Origin: Prevotella sp.
Lineage (GTDB): Bacteria > Bacteroidota > Bacteroidia > Bacteroidales > Bacteroidaceae
Direction of reading: 5' to 3'
Assembly: GCA_017428055.1 (NCBI GenBank)
Contig: JAFRRN010000031.1
Location: 1 to 50,474, forward strand
DNA length: 50,474 nt
Every line of letters begins with the position of its first letter. Position 1 is the stretch's first letter. Position numbers and translations under genes: made by a program. This document shows positions 17,159 to 26,711 of the stretch, one piece after another. The notes under the pieces were generated by a model. The model had not been told where the DNA came from. It was given only the letters and a program-made list of their open reading frames with translations, and made no database searches.

Positions 17159-18727
17159 ATGAAACGACATCTTACACGGAAATCATGGTGCCTTTGCGCC
17201 CTCCTACTCACGGCTTTAACCACCCACGCACAACAATCTGCCATGCCTTATGGGAAAGGGTCGATGTGGTTCATGATAGACCACGGCGAGGCTTCTTCCA
17301 TGAAAAGCATCAAGATAGACAGCCCTTTGAACGGCGACGACATCTATTGGCTGCGCAAGTTGGCGGGTGCTAAATACGGCAAGGATGCCCACGAGGCAGA
17401 CTTGGGAGCGTTGGAAGAGATCGACTTGGCTGACGCAAAAATAGCGGCGGGTGGCGAGTCGTACTATTTCCAAGGGCTCTTTCCACCCTATTCGAGCCGC
17501 ATTGCCCCCCAATCTGCCAAGCTCTACACCCAAACGGACACCATCGGAAAGTACATGTTCATGGGCTGTCACCGGCTGCGCAACGTGACATTGCCATCGA
17601 CCTTGAAATATGTCAACCCATACGCTTTCACCCATTGCGACAACCTGCAGACCATCCGCTGCACCGCCACCACCCCACCCGCCTGTTCCCAACTGGCCTT
17701 TGCGGACGATGAAACCAGCGAAAAGCCAATAGGAATCATCTACGACCAATGCCTGCTCATCGTGCCTTCGGGATGCAAAGAGGCATATCAAGCGGCGGAG
17801 GGATGGAAATCGTTTGCCAACATCCAAGAGCAAGGCACGGGCGTATATGGCGATGAATTTACCGCCGATGGGTACACCTACCGCATCAACAACCCCCAAG
17901 AGGTCACGCTCATCGGCAGTCCGGAGAGTTTGGCAGGGGCAGTCACCCTCCCCTCCCAAGTGGAACATAGCGGTCGGTTTTATGCTGTGACGGCGATAGG
18001 TGCCAAGGCTTTCTATCTCCGTAGGAACATCACCGCCATCCAAATGCCCCAGTCCGTCCGTTCCATCGGGCAGTCGGCGTTTTACGGTTGCCGCTCCCTC
18101 AACCAAGTATCATTCCCTGAAGAACTTGACAACATGGGAGCTTTCGCCTTCCAGAACTGCACCAAGCTCTCCCAAGTGACCCTGCCGAAGGGGCTTCAAG
18201 TGTTGCCTTTCTATGCGTTTATGGAATGTCCGCTCGAGAAAATCACCTTCCCCGAGGGCTTGGAACGTATTGGCGACTATGGCTTGACGCCCTTCATGGG
18301 CGCATCCATCGAGTTGCCCGCCTCCCTCCAATTCATCGGTTATTTTTGCTTCAACACCACAACATTGAAGGAAGTGATATGCCATGCCGCCACTCCCATT
18401 CCCCTATTGGGAGACAACGGTGACCACCAGAGGATGGAAGGGTATGAGTTTTGGCACCAGCCATCATACCTCGCCACGGTCAAACTGTACGTTCCCGATG
18501 AAAGCATGGATGCCTATCGGCAGGCCAACGTATGGCAAGACTTCGACATCCACCCCCTTTCGGAGTATGTTGCTAACGCCATCGCGCCCGCTACCCATCA
18601 TGAAACGGCAACGAATGGGGCAACCGATGCCGTCTTTACGATTGAGGGACATGCCCTGACCGCCCCACAACGGGGCGTGATGATCCTCAAAAGAGGAGAG
18701 GAAACGCACAAGGTGGCGGTGAAATGA
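17159..18727 (+). CDS. BspA-type leucine-rich-repeat surface protein
   Basis: A 522-residue secreted protein. Signal peptide MKRHLTRKSWCLCALLLTAL (cut near HAQ) is followed by LRR_5-type repeats in two blocks, with units such as ITAIQMPQSVRSIGQSAFYG, LNQVSFPEELDNMGAFAFQN and LSQVTLPKGLQVLPFYAFME. These repeats form an extended solenoid used for adhesion or binding in this family. The C-terminus (VFTIEGHALTAPQRGVMILK) resembles the sorting tails of secreted Prevotella proteins. The frame is open far upstream, but the signal peptide fixes the start at 17159. It follows the ECF-operon terminator. Its stop codon touches the operator of the next operon. The ligand is unknown. Confidence 0.85.
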   Translation: MKRHLTRKSWCLCALLLTALTTHAQQSAMPYGKGSMWFMIDHGEASSMKSIKIDSPLNGDDIYWLRKLAGAKYGKDAHEADLGALEEIDLADAKIAAGGESYYFQGLFPPYSSRIAPQSAKLYTQTDTIGKYMFMGCHRLRNVTLPSTLKYVNPYAFTHCDNLQTIRCTATTPPACSQLAFADDETSEKPIGIIYDQCLLIVPSGCKEAYQAAEGWKSFANIQEQGTGVYGDEFTADGYTYRINNPQEVTLIGSPESLAGAVTLPSQVEHSGRFYAVTAIGAKAFYLRRNITAIQMPQSVRSIGQSAFYGCRSLNQVSFPEELDNMGAFAFQNCTKLSQVTLPKGLQVLPFYAFMECPLEKITFPEGLERIGDYGLTPFMGASIELPASLQFIGYFCFNTTTLKEVICHAATPIPLLGDNGDHQRMEGYEFWHQPSYLATVKLYVPDESMDAYRQANVWQDFDIHPLSEYVANAIAPATHHETATNGATDAVFTIEGHALTAPQRGVMILKRGEETHKVAVK

Positions 18728-18742
18728 TGCAAACGTTTGCAC
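18727..18742. promoter_or_regulatory. LacI-type operator upstream of the glucanotransferase operon
   Basis: ATGCAAACGTTTGCAC matches the other two operators at 15 of 16 positions. Its first base is the last base of the upstream stop codon. It ends 54 bp before the -7 element of the GH77 promoter, the same geometry as at the other sites. Confidence 0.8.
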
Positions 18743-18796
18743 ATTTTTAAGCCCTATTTGTCCTTTGCTTGTCTGTTAAGGTTTGACTTTTCTTGG

Positions 18797-18804
18797 TACT
18801 TTTG
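18797..18804 (+). promoter_or_regulatory. GH77 operon promoter -7 element
   Basis: TACTTTTG matches TAnnTTTG, 27 bp before the ATG at 18832. It excludes the TTG at 18793, which lies upstream of any plausible transcript start, and makes the ATG at 18805 almost leaderless. No -33 TTTG stands at normal spacing. Confidence 0.7.
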
Positions 18805-18831
18805 ATGCAAAAATTAAAACCTAACAGCATC

Positions 18832-21522
18832 ATGAACATTACTTTTCATATCGACTACCGGACGGTCTATGGCGAGGAACTGGTACTGAATCTCGTGACA
18901 ACCGACGAGAAGGGCAGCCAACAGGTGTCACAATACCGCTTGGCGACATACAACGGAGAGCGTTGGATGTGCCAGTTGAACCTCCCCTCCACCGTGCAAA
19001 CCATCCATTATTATTACAGCGTGGACTGCGAAGGATTCACCCGTCGCCACGAATGGCTGACAGAGGCGCACTTTGCACGGCTTGACGTGAAGGAAACCAC
19101 GCACTATGACATCTTCGACCGATGGATCGACATCCCCGAAGACTCCTATCTGTACAGCTCCGCCATGACAGACTGCATCAACCGGCGCAGGCTCTATGGC
19201 GACAAGAACGCCCTCCCGCCCACCTCACACACCCTCCGTCTCGTGGTCCGCGCGCCCCAACTTGGGGCAGGACAGCGGTTGGCACTCGTGGGGTCGCACA
19301 CGTATTTAGGCGAATGGGACACACGCCGTGCCATCCCGATGACCGAGCACCGCTTCAACGAGTGGGTAGCCAATATCAACACGACGCAAATCGGACAATG
19401 GGACAAGCCCATCGAATTTAAGTTTATCGCCATCGACAACACGGCGAAAGCACCCGTTGAATGGGAGGAAGGCCCTAATCGCGTGTTGCCATCGGTGGGT
19501 GGCATACGCCCGATGGTGTGCATACACCAACTGGAACAGGCGATATTCCAAATGCCGAGCACCAAGGTGGCGGGGACGCTCGTGCCCGTCTTCTCCCTGC
19601 GAACGAAGGGAAGTTTCGGCGTAGGCGACTTTGGCGACCTCCGCACGATGGTGGAATGGGTGGCAAAGACAGGGCAGCGGCTCTTGCAGGTGCTGCCTAT
19701 CAACGACACCACCACCACGCATACATGGACCGACAGTTATCCTTACAGTTGCATTTCCATCTTTGCCCTGCACCCGCAATATGTGGACTTGCGGCAGTTG
19801 CCCGCCTTAAAGGACAAGGAACTGCAAACGAAATACGAGGCACTGCGCCAAGAACTCAATGCCTTGCCACAAATCGACTATGAGCGGGTGAACGACGCAA
19901 AGACCGAATACATGCGGGCAGTCTATGCGCAAGAGGGCGGTGAGACGATGAAATCGCCCGCCTTCAAGGCATTCTTCAAGGAGGCTGAGGCGTGGTTGGT
20001 GCCCTACGCACAATATTGCATGTTGCGCGACAAGTACCAAACGGCTGACTTCTCACAATGGAAGGGGCACTCCACCTGGAACGAGGCAAACCGCAAGGCA
20101 CTGACAAATCCACGGACGAAAGCCTTCCAGGAGGTAGCCTTCTACTATTTCACGCAATATATCCTCGACTCACAGATGCGGGCGGTGCATGACTTCGCCA
20201 AGGAGAAAGGAGTCATCCTCAAGGGCGACATCCCCATTGGCGTGAGCCGGCAGGGCTGCGATGTATGGACGGAGCCGCGCTACTTCAACATGAACGGACA
20301 GGCGGGGGCACCGCCAGACGACTTCTCCGTGAACGGGCAGAACTGGGGATTCCCCACTTACAACTGGGAAGAGATGCTCAAGGACGACTGTGCATGGTGG
20401 GTGCGGCGGTTCCAGAACATGTCAAAATACTTCGATGCCTATCGCATCGACCATGTGCTGGGATTCTTCCGCATCTGGGAAATCCCCATCGAGAGCGTCC
20501 ACGGCTTGCTCGGGCAGTTCTCACCGTCGCTCGGACTGACGCGCGAGGAGATAGAAGGGTATGGCTTGCATTTCCAAGAGGAGTTGTTCACCCGTCCCTT
20601 CATCGCCGACTGGACATTGGAAAGAATCTTCAAGGAACGTGCCAAGGAGGTGAAGGAGCGATTCCTCAACCACTTGCATGATGACATTTACGAACTGAAA
20701 GCGGAGTTTGACACACAACGGAAGATTGAAGCATGGTTTGAAAATGAAGATCAATCCCTCCGTGATGGACTGTATGCCTTGGTAAGTAACGTACTTTTCT
20801 TGCGCGACCGTACCGATGCCAACAAGTTCCACCCGCGCATCTCGGCACAGTTAGACTTCATGTACGAGGCTCTATACGACTGCGACAAGGCGGCGTTCAA
20901 CCGTTTATACAATGACTATTACTATCGCCGCAACAACCAATTCTGGTATCGGGAGGCGATGAAGAAACTGCCCAAACTGGTACAAGCCACACGAATGTTG
21001 GTATGTGCCGAGGACTTAGGCATGGTGCCTGAATGCGTGGGCTGGGTGATGAACGAACTTCGCATCCTCTCATTGGAATTACAGAGTATGCCCAAAAACC
21101 CACGGGTGCGCTTCGGAGACCTCGCTGCCAACCCCTATCGGTCGGTCTGCACCATCTCCTCTCACGACACCCCCACCCTCCGTATGTGGTGGGATGAGGA
21201 CGCGGAGCGCACACAAGCGTATTATAACCAGGTATTACAACGCAGCGGCGATGCCCCCCATCCGCTGCCGGGATGGCTCGTCAGGGAAATTATCGAGCAG
21301 CACTTGGCTTGTCCGTCAATGGTTTGCGTGATTTCCTTGCAAGACTGGCTCGCCGTTGACGACCACCTACGGCTGCGCGATGCCAACGCCGAGCGCGTGA
21401 ACATCCCCGCCAACCCTAAGCACTATTGGCGGTATCGTATGCACTTGAACATCGAAGACCTCATGGGATGTGAGGGTTTCACCAAGAATATCCAAGATTT
21501 AATCGAAAAAACCGGGAGGTAA
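18832..21522 (+). CDS. malQ: 4-alpha-glucanotransferase (GH77) with two N-terminal starch-binding domains
   Basis: An 896-residue disproportionating enzyme that transfers alpha-1,4-glucan segments between maltooligosaccharides and releases glucose. Two CBM20-like domains come first (about 1-110, and 133-235 with VGSHTYLGEWD and FKFIA). The GH77 barrel starts at about 250 (PVFSLRTKGSFGVGDFGDL). Catalytic residues are D540 (AYRIDHVLGFFR), E727 (VCAEDLGMVP) and D779 (SSHDTPTLRMWW). This long architecture resembles plant DPE2 and is usual in Bacteroidales, unlike the shorter E. coli MalQ. There is no signal peptide, so it acts in the cytoplasm on imported dextrins. It is the first gene of an operon with the GH97 (3-nt gap) and pullulanase genes. 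Confidence 0.95.
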   Translation: MNITFHIDYRTVYGEELVLNLVTTDEKGSQQVSQYRLATYNGERWMCQLNLPSTVQTIHYYYSVDCEGFTRRHEWLTEAHFARLDVKETTHYDIFDRWIDIPEDSYLYSSAMTDCINRRRLYGDKNALPPTSHTLRLVVRAPQLGAGQRLALVGSHTYLGEWDTRRAIPMTEHRFNEWVANINTTQIGQWDKPIEFKFIAIDNTAKAPVEWEEGPNRVLPSVGGIRPMVCIHQLEQAIFQMPSTKVAGTLVPVFSLRTKGSFGVGDFGDLRTMVEWVAKTGQRLLQVLPINDTTTTHTWTDSYPYSCISIFALHPQYVDLRQLPALKDKELQTKYEALRQELNALPQIDYERVNDAKTEYMRAVYAQEGGETMKSPAFKAFFKEAEAWLVPYAQYCMLRDKYQTADFSQWKGHSTWNEANRKALTNPRTKAFQEVAFYYFTQYILDSQMRAVHDFAKEKGVILKGDIPIGVSRQGCDVWTEPRYFNMNGQAGAPPDDFSVNGQNWGFPTYNWEEMLKDDCAWWVRRFQNMSKYFDAYRIDHVLGFFRIWEIPIESVHGLLGQFSPSLGLTREEIEGYGLHFQEELFTRPFIADWTLERIFKERAKEVKERFLNHLHDDIYELKAEFDTQRKIEAWFENEDQSLRDGLYALVSNVLFLRDRTDANKFHPRISAQLDFMYEALYDCDKAAFNRLYNDYYYRRNNQFWYREAMKKLPKLVQATRMLVCAEDLGMVPECVGWVMNELRILSLELQSMPKNPRVRFGDLAANPYRSVCTISSHDTPTLRMWWDEDAERTQAYYNQVLQRSGDAPHPLPGWLVREIIEQHLACPSMVCVISLQDWLAVDDHLRLRDANAERVNIPANPKHYWRYRMHLNIEDLMGCEGFTKNIQDLIEKTGR

Positions 21523-23673
<2,151 letters not shown>

Positions 23674-23680
23674 ATGAAAT

Positions 23681-23760
23681 GGGATGAATGGGCTTGATGG
23701 GGTGTAAGGGGCAAATTGACAACCCAGCCCATCAAGCCCATTAACCCATTAACACCCATA
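23681..23760. repeat. CCCATYAA short-repeat tract with a 15-bp palindrome
   Basis: AATGGGCTTGATGGG (23687-23701) and its exact complement (23728-23742) form a 15-bp stem with a 26-nt loop. Both arms consist of units of about 9 bp of the type CCCATCAAG/CCCATTAAC, in opposite orientations. The right arm continues as CCCATTAA-type units until shortly before the next ATG. The tract fills most of the 100-bp GH97-pullulanase gap. Related units occur at 34647-34691. Confidence 0.7.
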
Positions 23761-23773
23761 AAAAACTATCATC

Positions 23774-25813
23774 ATGGATATCATAAAAATCATTATTTCA
23801 TTCGTGGTAACAACTGCTGTAACAACATCCTTGGCACAGACCCAAGTGCCAACCATCGAGGCGTTTAACTATGATGAAGTGACTTACACTCCAGAAAAAA
23901 CTACATTTAAGTTATTTGCGCCGAAAAACATGAAGCGCGTTGAATTGACCATTTACGACAAAGACATCGCCTTGAAGGCGACTGGAGACATCAATGACTA
24001 TGAAAGCTTTTATAAGGACAATACCATTAAGTCATACAAGATGAAATATGGCAAGGATGGCATCTGGAAAGTGAAAGTAAATGGCGACTTGAAAGGGAAA
24101 TATTACACGTTCAACGTAGCTGACCACACTCGCTGGCGCATGAGTTGTGTCGCCATCCCATTTCCATTTAGGACTTACTTTGGCGAGACCCCAGGTGTCT
24201 TTGCCAAGGCAGTGGGCGTGAATGGGAAGTGTGGTGCCATCATCGACATGAAAGAGACGAATCCCGAAGGTTGGGAACAGGACAAACGACCCGTTGTGAA
24301 GTCGCCCGCTGACCTCGTGATTTACGAGATGCACCACCGCGACTTCTCTATCGACGCATCGTCTGGCATAAAGAACAAGGGAAAATTCCTCGCCTTGACC
24401 GAACCGAAAGCCATTCAACACTTGAAAGAATTGGGCGTGAACGCCATCCACATCCTACCCAGTTACGACTTTGGTTCCATCGATGAGGAACGCCCACAAG
24501 ACAACAAGTATAATTGGGGCTATGACCCCGTCAACTACAACGTACCCGAAGGCAGCTATTCGACCAATCCTTTAGACCCCGCATGTCGCATCAGGGAGTT
24601 CAAGCAGATGGTGCAAGCGTTGCACAAGGCGGACATCAAGGTCATCCTCGATGTTGTTTACAACCACACCTACGACATCGAAAACAGCAATTTCCAAAAG
24701 ACCTATCCCGACTATTATTACCGCAAAAACGCCCAAGGAGAGTATTCCAACGGCTCTGGCTGCGGCAACGAGACCGCCTCCGACCGTCCGATGATGCGCC
24801 GTTTCATGGTGGAAAGCGTGAAATACTGGATCAACGAATACCACATCGACGGCTTCCGCTTTGATTTGATGGGCGTTCACGACATTGAGACGATGAACAT
24901 CATCCGCGAGGAAGTCAACAAAATCGACCCTTCCATCTTCATCTACGGAGAGGGATGGAGTGCCGGCGAATGTGCCTACCCCGTGGAAAAACTCGCCACG
25001 AAAGCGAACACGAAGCAACTCCATGGCATTGCCGCCTTCAGCGATGACATGCGCGATGCCCTGCGTGGGCCTTTCAACGATGACACGAAAGGAGCATTCC
25101 TCGCCGGCATCGGCGGCGAAGAGGAAAGTTTGAAGTTCGGCATCGTGGGTGCCATCGCCCATCCGCAAGTGGACATGACGAAAGTCAATTACTCCAAAGA
25201 GCCGTGGGCAAACGAGCCGACACAGCAGATTTCGTATGTGAGTTGCCACGATGACATGTGCCTCGTTGACCGTCTGAAGACCGAAATCCCCAACATCACG
25301 ATGGACGAACTCATCCGTCTCGACCTATTGGCACAAACGGCAGTGTTCACCTCGCAGGGCATTCCGTTCATGCTCAGTGGCGAAGAGATGTTGCGAGACA
25401 AGAAGGGGGTACACAATTCATTCGAGTCGCCCGACTCCATCAACCACCTCGACTGGGACAACCTCAAGCGTTACCCGCAGGTGTTCCAATACTATAAGAA
25501 CCTCATCCAATTGCGAAAGAGCCACCCGGCATTCCGTTTGGGCAAGGCGGAGGCGGTACGTCGATGCCTCGACTTTATCGATACCAAGCCATGCCTCGTG
25601 GCATTCCACCTCAAAGACCATGCAGGGGGCGACGCTTGGAACAACATCTATGTCATCCTCAACGGCAACCGCGAGCCTCAAACCGTCAACATCCCCGAGG
25701 GCGAATACACCATCGTCTGCCAAAACGGCTATATCAACGAACAGGGATTGGGCAGATTCATCGGCAGCAAAGCCATTGTCAACCCACAATCGGCACTCAT
25801 CATCCATGATTAG
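23774..25813 (+). CDS. pulA: Type I pullulanase (GH13), exported
   Basis: A 679-residue debranching enzyme that cuts alpha-1,6 bonds of pullulan and branched dextrins. A signal peptide (IIISFVVTTAVTTSLAQ) is followed by an N-terminal CBM48-like domain (about 35-140) and the GH13 barrel. The signature YNWGYDP of type I pullulanases is at 246-252. Catalytic residues are D364 (DGFRFDLMG), E393 (IYGEGW) and D493 (VSCHDD). The exported location fits a role on branched oligosaccharides brought in by SusC/D, before GH97 and uptake. It is separated from the GH97 gene by a 100-bp repeat tract but has no promoter I can see, so read-through from the GH77 promoter is likely. Confidence 0.94.
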   Translation: MDIIKIIISFVVTTAVTTSLAQTQVPTIEAFNYDEVTYTPEKTTFKLFAPKNMKRVELTIYDKDIALKATGDINDYESFYKDNTIKSYKMKYGKDGIWKVKVNGDLKGKYYTFNVADHTRWRMSCVAIPFPFRTYFGETPGVFAKAVGVNGKCGAIIDMKETNPEGWEQDKRPVVKSPADLVIYEMHHRDFSIDASSGIKNKGKFLALTEPKAIQHLKELGVNAIHILPSYDFGSIDEERPQDNKYNWGYDPVNYNVPEGSYSTNPLDPACRIREFKQMVQALHKADIKVILDVVYNHTYDIENSNFQKTYPDYYYRKNAQGEYSNGSGCGNETASDRPMMRRFMVESVKYWINEYHIDGFRFDLMGVHDIETMNIIREEVNKIDPSIFIYGEGWSAGECAYPVEKLATKANTKQLHGIAAFSDDMRDALRGPFNDDTKGAFLAGIGGEEESLKFGIVGAIAHPQVDMTKVNYSKEPWANEPTQQISYVSCHDDMCLVDRLKTEIPNITMDELIRLDLLAQTAVFTSQGIPFMLSGEEMLRDKKGVHNSFESPDSINHLDWDNLKRYPQVFQYYKNLIQLRKSHPAFRLGKAEAVRRCLDFIDTKPCLVAFHLKDHAGGDAWNNIYVILNGNREPQTVNIPEGEYTIVCQNGYINEQGLGRFIGSKAIVNPQSALIIHD

Positions 25814-26660
25814 ACTCCTTTCCGCCATCCTATTTCTTTGTGTATGCTCGGCATCACCCGCCCAACCACGTCCCAGAGTAGGACTGGTGTTGGGCGGCGG
25901 AGGCGCGAAGGGAGCGGCATCGGTGGGTGTTTTGAAGTATGTGGAAGAGGCAGGAATACCCATCGACTACATCGTGGGAACGAGCATCGGAGCCATCATT
26001 GGCGGCCTCTATTCCGTAGGCTATCGGTCGGCGCAGCTCGATTCCTTGTTCCGCAACATGGACTGGGAAGAGCTTTTCTCCGGCTCCGTCTCGGGTAAAC
26101 AACAGATAACAGACGTGTTCGAATCATGGCTCAACCTACCCGACTCGGTGGATTTCGACAGTTTACCCATTCCCTTCCGTTGCGTGGCAACCGACATCAG
26201 CACCACACAAGAGGTCATCCTGAGCCGAGGTAACATGGCAAAAGCCCTCCGCGCCAGCATGGCTATCCCCGGTGCGTTCAAGCCTGTGAGATGGGGCGAC
26301 ATGTTATTGGTGGATGGCGGGATGCACAACAACCTCCCCGTTGACGTGGCGAAAGAGATGGGCGCAGACGTCATCATCGCCATCGACCTCACGCAAAACA
26401 AGCACGAAGACCGCACGTTCTCCCTCAAGGAGACGTTCGGCATCGGCGGCATCCTTGACTGGCTCGTCTCCCGTCCTGACTGGAAAAAGTACAACGAGAA
26501 CGTGAAAAAGGCGGACATCTACATCAACCCCGACCTCAAAGGCTATGATGCCACCAGTTTCTCCCCCCGTGACATCAAGAATATGATATTCATCGGGGAA
26601 GAAGCGGGCAAGGCTGCATTAGATAACATCGTAGGGGTGAATCAGCGTATCCACCCGTAA
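25806..26660 (+). CDS. Patatin-like phospholipase, exported
   Basis: A 284-residue esterase with a signal peptide (MIRLLSAILFLCVCSASPAQ). The patatin motifs are complete: oxyanion GGGGAKG (30-36), nucleophile S60 in GTSIG, and D170 in DGG, the catalytic dyad. It should release fatty acids from phospholipids or lysophospholipids in the periplasm or at the outer membrane. No C-terminal barrel is present, so it is shorter than PlpD-type two-domain proteins. The start overlaps the pullulanase stop by 8 nt, so the two are coupled. The last nine codons lie inside one arm of the long inverted repeat at 26631-26705, so the natural C-terminus may have been replaced. Confidence 0.88.
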   Translation: MIRLLSAILFLCVCSASPAQPRPRVGLVLGGGGAKGAASVGVLKYVEEAGIPIDYIVGTSIGAIIGGLYSVGYRSAQLDSLFRNMDWEELFSGSVSGKQQITDVFESWLNLPDSVDFDSLPIPFRCVATDISTTQEVILSRGNMAKALRASMAIPGAFKPVRWGDMLLVDGGMHNNLPVDVAKEMGADVIIAIDLTQNKHEDRTFSLKETFGIGGILDWLVSRPDWKKYNENVKKADIYINPDLKGYDATSFSPRDIKNMIFIGEEAGKAALDNIVGVNQRIHP

Positions 26661-26705
26661 TTCGTCCATCATTGTATGCGGGCGGATACGCTGATCCGCC
26701 CCTAC
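26631..26705. terminator. Long inverted repeat between convergent genes (bidirectional terminator-like)
   Basis: A 27-nt arm at 26631-26657 and its imperfect complement at 26679-26705 share the core ATCAGCGTATCC and differ at three positions. The right half contains a smaller perfect hairpin, GGGCGGAT/ATCCGCCC (26680-26701). It sits between the convergent patatin and S9 peptidase genes and probably stops both transcripts. The core looks like a dispersed repeat. Confidence 0.65.
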
Positions 26706-26711
26706 AAATCA

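Noticed and set aside
17216-18106. Minus-strand frame of 296 codons opposite the LRR protein
   Set aside because: Antisense to a recognised LRR_5 protein with signal peptide; no recognisable domain.
25806-26660. Patatin as an antiphage effector
   Set aside because: It has a signal peptide and lies in a sugar operon, with no cyclase or nucleotide sensor next to it; cytoplasmic CBASS-type phospholipases lack signal peptides.
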